A stretch of 64,000 bases of DNA from Riptortus pedestris (GCA_019009955.1 CM032230.1:2061001-2125000); one strand, 5' to 3'; positions 11,813 through 23,079 are shown, counted from the stretch's first letter. Numbers and translations: made by a program. Notes: generated from the sequence alone by a model not told the origin.

Positions 11813-12330
11813 GGATGACCTGTAGATAATGGGAATGAGACAAACTTCATATAGATGAGTATAAAAGGTTTGAGGAGCTAAGTTGGGCTTAAAGCTGTTC
11901 GCCGGTGCCTTTAATTAAAATAGACGTCTAGAGCTGGGAAGGGGAACAATGACGTCACTGGCTCATACACCACTTCTCCCTGTTTCATTCCCTTTACAAA
12001 GTTATACAAATATTTCATAGCTGTATATAAATAGTCTGCGCTCCAGCTAAATTCACTTTGTCTTAGAACGTAGTTTTGAGATAATTGAAATTCAACTCAG
12101 ATGCTCACACGATTTCTTGAACTTAAGAGTGTAATAAATGAAATTATTTTTCTATCATTTATGAAAATTTTATAAACTATGAATTTGCAGATTATCACAT
12201 TTTAAAATACTTAGGAAAATACATGCACGTCCCTTTCCATAGTCAAGGTCGATAATAAAGCAAAAAACTCGTGACCTCAAGAACTCTCAATTAATTAATT
12301 CGATACTATCGAGAAAAGAGAGAAAGTCGA
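11813..12330. other. Unannotated sequence
   Basis: Nothing recognised; no obvious repeats. Confidence 0.5.
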
Positions 12331-12339
12331 GAGGAGCTT

Positions 12340-12620
12340 TCATCCTGCAATTGGAGAATGGAGCACATTACTGGCATGGCGGGAATCGAATAATGAAACG
12401 GATAATGCGCCAATGTTAGTCGATGTCTCGGGGATTGGGATGTTTAAAATGATAATTGCTGCATATGGAAACAAATTAATGCAGCAGACACAATAGCAGT
12501 TGGATTAGGACGGCAATACTCGTTCCACATAATCTGGAATAATCCCCGCTAAATCGGATCCGACCAACGAATAAACCCATGTATCATGTCACATAATCGC
12601 TCGCCACAAACACTCACACA
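12340..12620. other. Low-repeat island with TAAT-type words, function unknown
   Basis: This stretch has balanced composition, no low-complexity runs and several homeodomain-like words (AATAATGAAACGGATAATGC, AATTAATGCAGC) near GGGGATTGGGATG. It is not similar to any repeat in the window. It could be a conserved regulatory element, but without comparison between species this is only a guess. Confidence 0.2.
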
Positions 12621-12828
12621 TTTATTTATTCATTTATTTTATTCATATTTTTCTGTTAATATATCGCTACCACATTAAAGAAATGCATTTCTATTAGAGT
12701 TACCTGTGTTGATTACCCCAGAAAAGAACTGTAAGAAGTATGACATCGTAACCTTGTTCCATTGGGAAATTCCATAATCTCTTGAAAAACGATGGGTCAG
12801 AGATTGATACGCACTGTATAATATATGA

Positions 12829-13650
12829 ATAAGTCCGTGACGCAGGGGCTGCGTAAAATAAGTAGATTTCCCGCCTGCTGATATAGCACCTCTTCTCACC
12901 ATATATTCTCTATTTCTATCTAAAGAATTATGAGTCGAAGGGGCAGGACGGGGCGGGCGGAAGGGGGTTACTGGAGCCTCAAAACAAGCAAGTACAAATA
13001 ATTCGCTTCATACTAGAGTTTCGAAAAAATGCAAATAACCCTCCAAGCCCATCAAAAGTTTAACATGATTGTTTTAATAATATTTTACAATCCGACTCAA
13101 TGGAGATAATTTTAATTTTCGATTCCCTCCCACTCCCCCTAAACCTCCACTATTCCTAGCCCCATTAACAAATCAACGACTGTGATCATAAGAGATGCAT
13201 GAAACGGGTGAATATCGAGTATCGTATAGATGAAACAAATATTTTCCAGACAAAAACGTAAATCTTTATTGATGACGTCACCACACACCGAATTTGCATG
13301 TGTCTCGCGTCATAAAAGTCACTTATATAAAATACTTGGTATTTACTCTTAGAATAAAGCCGTTCATGGTATAACTACATATTGTTAACATGAGAAGGAG
13401 CTGAGGCTGAATACTAAATCCTAATATCTCCGAGATATTTTGAAATACCGAAATTCCACCCTCTAACCCTCCCCCCAATCTCCGATTTCAGGCGTTAACG
13501 AATTGGATCTTTAGTTTTACATGAAATGCTTATATATCAATTATTTTCCTCATCTCCTGGGAATGATCACGTTTGAAGAAATGTTTTGAAAATTGCGTCA
13601 TGTGTACAACTTCAGCAACTGATTTCCTTGCTAAGAAAATCTTCTGCCTT
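12829..13650 (-). mobile_element. HINE, near full length, minus strand
   Basis: The 3' tail lies on the left (GTCCGTGACGCAGGGGCTGC then GTAGATTTCCC). The core runs rightward with C-runs in place of G-runs. The 5' head ends near 13650 in reverse orientation, with CCCAGGAGATGAGG-like, AATTGCGTCATGTGTACAAC and CTGATTTCCTTGC blocks. The head is diverged and the microsatellite is almost gone. Confidence 0.7.
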
Positions 13651-14779
13651 GGAAGAAGAAAATATGTGAGTAGTGTCACATTTAAAAATTATCAGCTCCA
13701 ATGGTCCACAAGCATTTTTGACCAGCCTCACCCCCGTAAACCATCTTGCACCAATTTCATGGAAGCCCAACCACCACTATCATCTACATCATCATGCATT
13801 ACTATAACAAATCACACACACTAATCTAATATGATAGGCTTTCCCCATGAAATATGTACAGCACTTCAACATATATGGGCTAAAACTACATTTGTAACTC
13901 CATGCAATCCACTCAATTCCCAAGCAAAGGGCAAAGGGCGCCTGTTATCCATCGGAACCCCCTTCCATTGCCGAACAACATATTTATATTGGAGTATGTT
14001 TTGCATGTTACCACTAGTGCTAATGCTATACGCCAAGGACATTGTAAATTATTATACATGCCTATAATAATTGTAATGTTTTATTTGGCTGGAAAAATAA
14101 ATTGACTTACTAATCAGAGGGCAAGAGATAGTCAGGTTATGTGGCTGTTTGAGTGGGAGCCATGGAATGAGCGTGGCCTACATAGGGAAAGGTACGCCGA
14201 GGGAGTGGAGTGCGTAATAAATAGTAGCGCTATAAAGTAAGAGAGAAGGAGATATAAATTGCCTTTATTGGGTGATGTAGAGATGGTCGCCCGGCTGGAC
14301 CATTTAAGCAGCACATCTTCCCGCACCACACCAGATATATTCCAACCAAACGGACCCCTTTTATCCGATGCCATTATGCCTAGCAACTCTTCTTATTGCC
14401 TCAATTACCACTAATATCTCTGCCAAATAAACTGAATCAAGGAAGTAAAGGGATTTTGGTTGCACTCAACAGCCATTGCAGGAGACGGTTCTTTTAACTT
14501 AGCTCTCTATAAATCCGTTGGTTGACCTAGTTTAAGGTCGTTTTAAACCTTGAAGTTTGTCTGAGTATTTTTTTCACTCACACGCAATGCCAAAAAAGAA
14601 AAACTGGAACTGAGAAATGACCCCAAATTTCATATCAAAGAATATATTTGATGCCATTGTCCTACTGATGATCATTCTGACCAGGAAATGGAAGAACCAA
14701 ACAAACTATCCACCGGCAATACATGTAAAAAATATTCCCAATTACCCGGGTATTTCGTCGTTAATTCATTCTTTCTTGT
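13651..14779. other. Low-repeat stretch, nothing recognised
   Basis: It contains several overlapping short frames (13831-14067, 13902-14105, 14617-14799 plus; 14132-14386 minus) without motifs. The part at 14120-14420 is less AT-rich than its surroundings. I cannot support a gene. Confidence 0.4.
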
Positions 14780-14888
14780 TTTCAGCCTTCGGGTTCTAAT
14801 TTACAAATAGAAAACATGTAGGAAGAGAAGCATAGTGGAGTAATCCCAGCAAGTAGGAAATCTGCTGAGTATGCTTTGCAGGACTTTT
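14780..14888 (+). mobile_element. HINE 3' end, degenerate
   Basis: TTTTCAGCCTTCGGG is followed by a tail resembling the family end: AGGAAATCTGCTGAGTATGC then TTTGCAGGACTTTTA. The hairpin is lost. Confidence 0.45.
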
Positions 14889-14919
14889 ATTACATTTCTG
14901 CCTTCAGCGCTGCTCCGGA

Positions 14920-14985
14920 GCATACACGCACACACATTCATGTATATAAATTAAATACATATATACATATATATATATATATCAT
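14920..14985. repeat. (CA)n-like and (TA)n short microsatellites
   Basis: ACGCACACAC and then interrupted ATATAT runs. Confidence 0.8.
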
Positions 14986-16700
14986 TAAGAGTGGCCTTTA
15001 TCGGCGGCTGTTTGCCGTAGATGTAGATGTAACTTTGTCCATGAACTGATGTAATGTTGTTGGAGGAAGTGGTGTGTGCCTGAGACTTTATCCTGACGAA
15101 AATAAAAAGGACAAGACTGGGAGTGTCCAAGAAAGTGATTCACCTTCCGTCGTTAAAACTTGGAGGAGAGTTGCTACCCTTCGGGAAGTTGCCCCCTCCC
15201 CTTCAATTACCCCCCCCCCCTACCACCACCACTTCCGGGGATTCGGCCTGTCAGCCTCTTGTAGGGCCCATTAAACAGCTCAAGTGGAACAGAACTCCTG
15301 TTTCCAAAGTAATGCTAATTACATAAATAGACATTAAAAAGCCAAGAGTGGACAAATAAACTGAATATTACACTAAATAGTTGGTATGATAAATTCGTGA
15401 GGATGTGATTATTGACTATGATCACACAGCGGTTTTGTAATGTCATTGTTGTCAGTTGGTGTTGTCAACATTGCAACAAGTTTCACACTAGTTCGCACAG
15501 TGGCCTGTCGAATTTAGCCATTAAATGCCCATGTGTTAATTTTGGATTTGGCGGCATAGAACCTCCTCTATTCTACCATAAAGATGGATGACCATTTATT
15601 CACTGTAGACTCTATCTGTCAAAGCTTATTGTCCCTGAGTATAGTTGTTCATGTATATTTGATAGAGTTGAATGATTGAGGAGTTTGTAAAGGTAGTTGT
15701 GTCCTGGTGAGTGGTGGAAATTAAATCTAGGTAATTTACTTCTACATTCACAAGAGTGAAGTACATTCACAAAGGCACACCTTCGAACAATTCGAAAATC
15801 TTTTATGGATTTTAAGATTTATTTTTTTAAATGCTTACTTGCCGGCATCCCTTTGTGGAGCAATTGAATCTGCTTATAATTCCCTAGAGGCCACAGCCCT
15901 TAGACATTGAAGGAAGTCTGTCTTCCCTAGAGAGCAGTCATAGTTAGGAGGTCGATAAGTCAGTTCCATTAAAAGGAATCTGCTGCTATAAGAGCGACTG
16001 TTGCCCAGATCCTGTGTCCATGCAAATCAAGGCAAGGATGTGATAATCCCTAACTGCAGTATTATACTGTTTGCAGCCTGTTTCATTTCCTCCCTCTCCC
16101 CAGGGGAGGTCTGCCCCCCTTTTAATATAGCAGCTGAGGTAGTCAGCAACCCTCATATCTCCCACATACAATCATTTGCATTCTTTTCCCTTTTAATAAA
16201 CCGAAGAACCACCAAACTTTGTCTTTAGACAAGAGACTTCCATATTCCCCTCAAATCGTCAACAATGATACCGCAATCACTTCCCCCAATACTCCAAAAG
16301 TGATTTTTCTTCTCTCATTACACTGGATTATTCCAACTAAATGACCTGCGATCTATTGAAATTTTCCTCATAGAAATAGCATGACAGTTTCCGTTCCGTG
16401 AGTAGCAATAGGAGACGGGAGGGTCTCGACCACAATTTATAGCAATATTTTTCAGCATTTTCTTTCATATTTATTAACTAAAATAAATTCACAAAATAAC
16501 TAACTTTATAAAAGTAAACGATATTCAATGATAGAGAAAATGGCTATAGAACAACGTTTATAGATAATTAAATTTTTAACAAATTTGGATAATAAAAGAA
16601 TTATTTTGAGTTTTTTTTCTTCTAACCACCTGCCGCCCTCCCCAGTTCTATTTAAGGCAATAACTCACTAGGTCCTCCATTTTAAATGAAACGCTTAAAT
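14986..16700. other. Unannotated stretch
   Basis: It includes a C-run near 15211-15220 and short frames on both strands (15074-15274, 15123-15326, 16001-16228 plus; 15986-16171 minus), none with a recognisable domain. A strong pyrimidine-rich patch lies at 16085-16120. Confidence 0.45.
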
Positions 16701-16704
16701 AGTC

Positions 16705-16893
16705 TGGTAAATAGGAGCGGGCTATGTAGAGGTTACCAACTATTTCTAGCCAGAGAGATTTTATTTAATGTGTTCATCACTAAAAACGTTCTTATTGCCC
16801 AGATGGAAATCGAGCCCACTACTCTAGGTTTACCAAGTCAATTTGGACAAAATCCTTAACTCACTTGGCTAACCAAGCCACTCTTAGCTCATT
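16705..16893 (-). mobile_element. tRNA-derived SINE, minus strand
   Basis: On the minus strand the head reads GGCTTGGTTAGCCAAGTGAG, resembling a tRNA D-arm (box A). About 60 nt later, GGGCTCGATTTCC resembles box B. Downstream lie the family body blocks (AATAAAATC, CTAGAAATAGTTGGTAACC). The same layout recurs at 34.8, 39.8, 40.5 and 53.4 kb. Confidence 0.65.
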
Positions 16894-18066
16894 TGGAGCC
16901 CTCTTTTATTTCAATTTTTTGGAACAATATTTATGTATTATAAATGTCTTTTCATTAATGAGGTAGTCCAACTTGAGATGGTGAGTCATGAGGTGGTTTG
17001 ATAGTTCTTCAAGTGGATACAGTCCTTTAGTAAACATTTAACTACATGAATAAACTAGTTTTATATAAATTATGAATATTTATGAAAAAAAATGGCCAGC
17101 TTAAATTAAAAATAAATTAATTCAAAATAATAAACTTATGTTGTAAAAGGCAGCAGTATGGCTCAGGTGCCCTGCTCATTTTATGAGTTCATAAACATTA
17201 TTGCAAAGTGAATAGGTAGTTGATATTACACTGAATTTTTCATTACATCCATAAAAGTATAAAAATTTATCACCTGAGATAAAAGTGGTGTTTTTAATGC
17301 AATAAATTTTATCTAATAAGTGAATCGAGGTAGGCTGGGGCGATAAGATTTTATGGTCGGTAGGAGGGGAGATCAAAGCAGCTTGAATCTTTAAATAGGT
17401 TCCGGGCCCGAGAAGGGGGAAATGGTGATGGGGGGGGGGTTGTATAAAAATTTAATAGAAGCACTAATTAGTTTGAAAATTTTACCGACAGGGGGCACCA
17501 CGGGCATTGCCCTTCAATTAGCCACTCTTGAATTTCACAAACTTTCATGGACTACGCTATGTTTCAAGTTTTATTTTATTTTTCAACTTGAATCTCTAGG
17601 CTGGCGGTATCCATGTATAAAAATAGGTATTAATTCCAAGTTGATTGCAATGATCTACAATGACTATGTACATTGACTTGCCAACGAATATTAAAATGTT
17701 GACTACTTGAATCTCCTGGATGGTGGGATTCCATGTATAACTCCATGATTTAAAATAGGTTCATCACCTCTTATTAGTGAACTAGCTTTCTAGGACCTGC
17801 CTCGTCTGCAGTCCCTTCTTAAGGTAATAATATACAAAAAAGAGGAAAAATTGGTTATAACTCTACTTATAGTTTACCTGGATCACAGCAGAAGGATCGG
17901 CCGGCTGGGGAGGAGGCGAGCACTTCACGAATGAAAGGAATAACTCGTAGGGCATTTTTTAATAGTCCGTTTGAATAAAGGAGTTTTGGTTAATGACCCT
18001 TGCCATTATGATATGAAGAATTGCCAATAGTTTTCATTTAAAAATCACTACTAAAATTTTAGTAGA
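16894..18066. other. Unannotated stretch with a small direct duplication
   Basis: Two related segments about 120 bp apart (17586-17628 and 17706-17762) share TTGAATCTC and CCATGTATAA, each ending in AAAATAGGT. Nothing coding is recognised. Confidence 0.45.
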
Positions 18067-18345
18067 ATTACAGACCAACTAACTGAATCAAAATCTAAAT
18101 ATAATATATATGAAATAAGCTGCAACACCTGCAATGGAACTTATATTGGTGAATCCTCGCTGATGCTGAATAACAGGTTAAAGCAACACGTAAAAAGTAT
18201 TGACAATAATGAAAATAAAACTACTTTGACGGATCATTCTATCTCCAGGAAACACACCTACAGTTTTTAAGGAGTTCAAATAATTGATAAAGAAAGAAAT
18301 AATACTAAACGAAAAATAAAAGAATATTCACATAATAAAAAATAG
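18067..18345 (+). pseudogene. Penelope-like element, GIY-YIG endonuclease remnant
   Basis: The frame reads KYNIYEISCNTCNGTYIGES. This matches the Penelope pattern in which a paired cysteine motif (CxxC) sits between the two halves of the GIY-YIG motif. NNRLKQHVKS follows (the family's Rl.EH block), then DHSISRKH (the conserved H...H region). An in-frame TAA at 18268-18270 breaks the protein. The same frame then continues with VQIIDKERNNTKRKIKEYS, matching the IL.kE....R...E helix. The GIY-YIG domain cuts the target DNA to prime reverse transcription in this class. No RT is seen directly upstream, so this copy is dead and truncated. The RT remnant at 21.0 kb may or may not come from the same element. 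Confidence 0.72.
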
Positions 18346-18629
18346 AAAAAAGGCAGTAAACAAAAAAAAAAAAAACATAAATCAAATGCTCAATCATATA
18401 TTCTATAACATTTTACCTTAAATTACTCGATTTTAAATTATGACGCGAAATAATCGAGTTCAAGATTGACTTGTAAATAATCGATTTGTAGTCAGCTGAC
18501 ATAACCTACCTCGGGAACCTCGCAGTATCAACTACTTCCTCTGTGAGGACGGTCGTAACGAATGCATAAGAGAAACGAGCACTTCAGAAATAATTGGAGA
18601 GAGAAAAAAACGTACAATTCTTAATGTTT
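18346..18629. other. Probable PLE 3' region
   Basis: AT-rich sequence between the GIY-YIG remnant and a reverse-oriented hammerhead-like motif. The opposite orientation suggests an inverted terminal arrangement like that at 32.3-33.6 kb. Confidence 0.3.
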
Positions 18630-18633
18630 TAAT

Positions 18634-18668
18634 GCGCTTTCGAAGACTATTGTCTCCATCTTCAGAGC
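18634..18668 (-). ncRNA. Hammerhead ribozyme-like core, probably decayed
   Basis: On the minus strand CTGAAGA (fits CUGANGA) is followed by GGAGAC-AATA-GTCTTC, a 6-bp stem II with one G-U pair, and then GAAA. The next bases AGCGCA would leave an A-A mismatch at the base of stem III. The expected UH cleavage step is therefore not supported. Confidence 0.5.
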
Positions 18669-18824
18669 TACTTGCAGGCACTCATAGGGAAAGACAGCAA
18701 GTGACTCCCAACAACACTGATGTGAAACACTTCAGAAATATGAGTAGCAATTTATAATTAGATTTAATAAATATATCATAGATGTAGGCACATGCTAATA
18801 CAACATACGTATAACAAAAGAATT

Positions 18825-18905
18825 ATTTAGGGCTGTGTTAAATTAATGTTATTAATTTTTATATTTTTTTTTGAAAAGGGATAGCCCCTGAAGAGTTTAC
18901 ATACA
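18825..18905 (+). mobile_element. PLE terminal-sequence fragment
   Basis: TTAAATTAATGTTATT, then TTTGAAAAGGGATAGCCCCT, then GAAGAGTTTACATAC. This resembles both arms of the palindrome at 55.95-56.24 kb, which also carries AAAAGGGATG and a CTGAA-type ribozyme core. Here the GAAA half is lost. Confidence 0.45.
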
Positions 18906-19640
18906 TACATAAGTGCATATTATTTGAAATCTTCTTGTTCGCCGCAGACTTAATTTGTATATTATATTTTGTCGTGTATTTGAATTTTGTGTAGGCATAA
19001 GAATATAAGGATTCCCTTCCGTCAAAAGTTGTTGTAAGTCATAAGGGAAGTCCTAATGTCGTTTTCGGTATTCTGCCAGTAAATGTCTTATCGTCAAGAG
19101 AATGATACAAGTTGGCAAGTCTGGCTGAGAAAATTAAAGCATGTTAGAAAAATTTATAAAACACCTGTGAACAAAACTTTATTTTCATATAAATTATTAA
19201 AACTTAATAACATTCGAAAAATGAATAAATACCCCTATTTTCCCTAAAATAACGACTACTGTACTTATATCTGAAATAAAAACAAATACAATAATAATCC
19301 CTATAAATAAATGTGGAGTAACGAGAATATTTGAAAGCACTGAGCTGCATAGATGGGCACTGAGCAGGAGCATCCCATGTCTCTGCACACCGTATTTTAG
19401 CAGATTTCCCTTAAGGCAAATCAGCTATTGAGGTCGTACTCATGCCGCGATTTTCGAAAACTTTCTTCAAATGTCCATCGATCCTACCCAGGAGAGAACG
19501 AAAATGAGGCCCGTTCAAAATTATATATATATTTAAATATATATATTCTATTTTTTGAGGCTGCATCGCTGGGGAGTATTATCATTGTGAGTGCCTCGGC
19601 TGTCTGCTCCAGCGGTTGGAATTTTTGATGTTCTGCAAAT

Positions 19641-19670
19641 TTTCGATGGAAATGCGTCCATCTTCGTCAG
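19641..19670 (-). ncRNA. Hammerhead ribozyme-like core, stem II perfect
   Basis: On the minus strand CTGACGA is followed by A, GATGGA, a CGCATT loop, TCCATC and then GAAA. This gives the conserved CUGANGA and GAAA boxes around a perfect 6-bp stem II. Stem III after GAAA (AATTTGC) is not convincing, so activity is doubtful. The position just after a Penelope stop codon fits the known presence of hammerheads in these elements. Confidence 0.55.
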
Positions 19671-19705
19671 GCAAATAATTTAAATTAATTGTAATGCTAC
19701 TTTAA

Positions 19706-19925
19706 TCATATGGTTTGGATTTTATTTAATATGATTTTCCATGTCTCAGAGAGAGTGACACCGTCCACGCCATTTATCGTATTCGTTCTCGTGTTGATTT
19801 CTATTGCCTCTAGGACCAATCTTTTGCTGAGATGATCCTCTCTGTGTAAAACTTTTGTCCCATCGAATTTAATTTGGTGAGAACAAATACTGGCGTTCTC
19901 CGGCTATGGCGGATGTCTTTGTTCT
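19706..19925 (-). pseudogene. Penelope GIY-YIG domain, C-terminal part
   Basis: The minus-strand frame encodes SICSHQIKFDGTKVLHRED, then HLSKRLVLEAIEINTR, then INGVDGVTLSETWK and stop at 19706-19708. This matches the end of Penelope proteins: a histidine-anchored I.F..tKVL..E..L..R..lEa.eI helix, and then iN...G..Ls..W. A stop lies upstream of it (at the codon before PENAS), and the catalytic GIY-YIG half is absent. It is a different copy from the one at 18.1 kb, which lies on the other strand. Confidence 0.7.
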
Positions 19926-19949
19926 CTGGTGTTTCTGATCAGCCATATA

Positions 19950-19953
<4 letters not shown>

Positions 19954-20018
<65 letters not shown>
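19954..20018. repeat. (TA)n microsatellite inside HINE
   Basis: Pure TA run at the distal side of the Penelope insertion. Confidence 0.95.
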
Positions 20019-20022
<4 letters not shown>

Positions 20023-20513
20023 CTGTTAACACTCTCGCGGTCGCAATTTTTGTTTAATCATTACCAAACTCGGTATTTAATTGTTTTATGTAAAAAGAAA
20101 GATCGAGGTCGTTAATGGCTGAAATCTGACCAGTGGGAGGGGGGGGGTTTAGAGGAGGGAAATTCGAAATATCTCCGTCGGGTCGAAAACGTGTATAGAA
20201 CTAATCTTATCGCAAATGAACTTGACTATAAATATTGTTATGTACATTTATTTTCTATTTAATATTAACCGAGATATTTGCATTTGTATTAAATGTGTGC
20301 GGATAACGGACAAGATGAGTTCGGTTGATGTCGGTTCTATTCGTGAGTATCCCCCGAAAACTAGTTCGGCCGTTTCCGTAACTGTTCGGCTGTCGTGATA
20401 TTGGTTTTAAGACTCGTTACTAATTCTGTTACTAGTACGCAGATTTCTGTATTGTAAAGCTTCACGTGGGAAATATGCTTAGTTTTCGCAGCCCCTGCGT
20501 GACGGAGATTTTT

Positions 20514-20985
20514 ATCTAAGAGGTTTTCTGCAACATCCTCTACGTTTTCTTCTAATCCTTCAATCTTCGAATTCGTCCCCCACCCTTTCCTAGTAACCAT
20601 TTACTGTAGCCTGGTTCTTAGTAATGTCAGCTTATTGTTGACATCATCTTCTGAGGGTGGACGACTACTCAGCCTGTCAACATAGCAGGTCAAACTAGCC
20701 ACCTGACAGAAAGAGTCTGCTTGTGTCATTATATCCGCGGCACTCGGCTTATGACAAATTTTGAAAGAATGGGTCCTGTCGAGACCAGGGTATTTAAAAG
20801 ATCCTTTACTTTCTGTTTCCAGACCTTTGGTAACTGTTGGTGTATTCCATAGGTTATTCTATGTTTTTGGCACTACCTGAGAAACCAATAAAAAAATAAT
20901 AAGTAAAGCGCCTATAATAGGCAATGGTCCCCACTGAACAATGACATTAAGTAGTTGATTTATTTTTTAAAGTCAAATAGCCAAC
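20514..20985. other. Unannotated stretch
   Basis: A 79-codon minus-strand frame (20361-20600) partly overlaps the HINE tail and is likely spurious. Penelope coding remains may extend into the right end, but I cannot align them. Confidence 0.35.
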
Positions 20986-20989
20986 TCTG

Positions 20990-21225
20990 TATTCGATGGA
21001 AAACTTTTACGGTTTACTTTCTGCGTTCTTAAGACAGAACTACTTTGAGTTTAATAATAGGCTTTATTCAAAGAAGACAGGATTGATCATCGGTTGCCCA
21101 TTGATAGCAGATATGTTCATGGATTATTTTAATGTAAAATGTCCCCTAACGAGCAAATGACGCGTTTCTTAACTTCTACAAACACTTTTTTGATGATATT
21201 CTTTTCAGTTTCTCGGGTAATGCGA
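20990..21225 (+). pseudogene. Penelope-like reverse transcriptase remnant
   Basis: From 21020 the frame reads SAFLRQNYFEFNNRLYSKKT, then GLIIGCPLIADMFMDYF. This corresponds to the Penelope RT palm motif in which an F.F....Y.Q..G segment leads to MGSPLSP..A...M...E; here the SP is deleted (CPLIADMFM). After a frame disruption, YKHFFDDILFSF at about 21180-21212 is the equivalent of the catalytic [YF]VDD box, with FFDD keeping both aspartates. This polymerase copies the element RNA at the cleaved target. Indels and lost residues make it a pseudogene. It may be the upstream half of a Penelope copy whose endonuclease half has been lost. Confidence 0.62.
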
Positions 21226-22435
21226 AATAAATGGACGTAGGTCTAGATTTTCAAAAATGGGATATTCAGTAAAATGTTCCGTGTAGTATTTGTTAAAATA
21301 TAAATAAATTTTACCTGAGAATATAATTGAATGGGTATTAAATTAAAGAGAGTGGCTAAAAGGCTAATAGGGCGGGAATCTATTTGATTGGGGTATAGAG
21401 GAGGGAGTGGCTGACGCGGTTTTGGCGGGGGCGGGAATCTGACACTGAGATATGCCCCTCCATGCTTTGCTCTAATTACCCTCTTGCTTTGGGTTAACCT
21501 GACGTCTCTGCCTTTAGCTTCCCTTCTACCCCCGGGATTAATTATACTCTCAGCGACTACACAATCTCCAACAACCACAATTACTTTTCTAAACTAATGA
21601 CTCTTGCAATGCTCAACATATTTTGTTCTTTTTTATTTTATTTTTATTTTTAATGAGTTGTCTGGAATGCAAAAGTTGAAAGTCCACTTTAACATGCAAT
21701 CCTTGATTTAACATTGGTTTCTTTTATAAAAACTGAAAAAAAATACTCGATTCACGTTTTAAACTAGAACGTTGATGCCTGTGCCATTGCAAGAAAAATT
21801 CAGGATATTTATTGCTTTTCGTAAGGATTTGAGAGGAAATACTTTTCAAATGGTAATAATTTAAGATGTACCGGGATGTGGAGACTCGGGAAACACTGAG
21901 TCGAATAATAAATAAATGGAGTTGGATTGGACAAGAATAAAAGAGTGAGAGGAGTAAAGAAATATTCGGTAAAATGGTCTTGATAAGAGGAATTTAACAG
22001 AGAAGAACAACTCGAATGAACAACACTAGATAGGTTCACTAAGAGCGGAAGAGGGACTGCAATATTGCACAATGCAGACGGGGAAATGAGCTTTCCCTTA
22101 TACTAAGTGCAATTTCATAAATCATTTCTTCCCATCATTTCTGCGCAGTAAGTTCTGTTATGGCTTCGTCACCATAAAGGCCATAAAAGCAAGGTGGGAG
22201 CTCGCATTCCATTATTGAAATAAAAGAGCTAACTATGCCGGAAATACACTTTGCTCTCTTACATGTTCAGTACGGTGTGGCGCAAACAAAACTTATTCCC
22301 ATAAAACTAAACATTGTATAGAATCGAATAGTGGACTTTGACATTCCCAATAAGTATCATTAAAATTAGGTAAGTAAAGGAGATATTTGAAAAGAAATTG
22401 TATTACTGGCAATAACCGAACGAACATATAGAACC
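21226..22435. other. Unannotated stretch
   Basis: Contains short minus-strand frames (21243-21578, 21809-22072) lacking motifs. No repeat family is recognised. Confidence 0.45.
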
Positions 22436-22536
22436 ACCCTATTGAGCAGGAGAGAATGGAACTCACGAATCTAGGTTTAACACATGAGATTTAGACCAAC
22501 GCCTTAGATCACATGACTTTCTAATAATAAAGGATT
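22436..22536 (-). mobile_element. SINE fragment (head region), minus strand
   Basis: AATCTAGGTTTAACACATGA, then GATTTAGACCAACGC, then ATCACATGA match the head half of the tRNA-derived family. Body and tail are missing. Confidence 0.5.
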
Positions 22537-22844
22537 GATGGTGGGACCACACATTTCTACAATAATAATAATTCATTTATCGGATAGTAATTTCGCCGTA
22601 TTAGTCATCATCAGTCGTAGAAAGCTTTTCTGGGCTATTCCTCCTACTGGGGTCCTGAACAGAAATTTAGTTCTGCCTGGAGAGGGGACAAGCTGGCTTC
22701 AGAAAATAAATAAAGTGGCTAGTACACAGGCAGGAAAATCTTGACGGCTCCTCCACGTTGGGGCTGGGATTGTGACTCCTCACACTTATTTTTTGAAAGA
22801 ACGCTTACCGCATCAGGAAATTATATTCCCATAAGTGGAGCCTC
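22537..22844. other. Unannotated sequence
   Basis: A 69-codon frame (22535-22744 plus) has no recognisable domain. Confidence 0.4.
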
Positions 22845-22848
22845 AGAA

Positions 22849-22868
22849 CGAGAGAGAGAGAAGAGTGA

Positions 22869-22939
<71 letters not shown>

Positions 22940-22992
22940 AAGACAGAGAGAGAGAGTGTGAGAGAGAGAGAGAGATAGAGAGACAGAGAGAG

Positions 22993-23079
<87 letters not shown>
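22849..23079. repeat. (GA)n array with a (GT)n insert
   Basis: GA repeats with a GTGTGTGTGTGTGTGTGT segment near 22994-23012. Open frames inside are artefacts. Confidence 0.97.

Larger units (their letters stand above)
19546..19950 (-). mobile_element. Penelope-like element 3' fragment inserted in HINE TA tract
   Basis: On the minus strand the fragment runs from the C-terminal GIY-YIG coding part (19706-19925) through the stop and a hammerhead-like motif (19641-19670) to about 100 nt of tail. Both sides are TA-rich sequence of the host HINE, so exact ends and any TA-type duplication cannot be fixed. Confidence 0.65.
19394..20513 (+). mobile_element. HINE, full length, with a nested Penelope fragment
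   Basis: The 5' head (TTTTAGCAGATTTCCCTTAA then GGCAAATCAGC) runs to a TA tract at 19524. Foreign sequence interrupts the TA block from about 19546 to 19950. TA repeats resume at 19954-20018 and the element continues with GCGGTCGCAATTTTTG, a G-run, the core, and a tail GGGAAATATGCTTAG with the hairpin CGCAG-CCC-CTGCG then TGACGGAG. Head and tail are family-typical, so the interruption is a later insertion or a replacement of the microsatellite. Confidence 0.78.
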
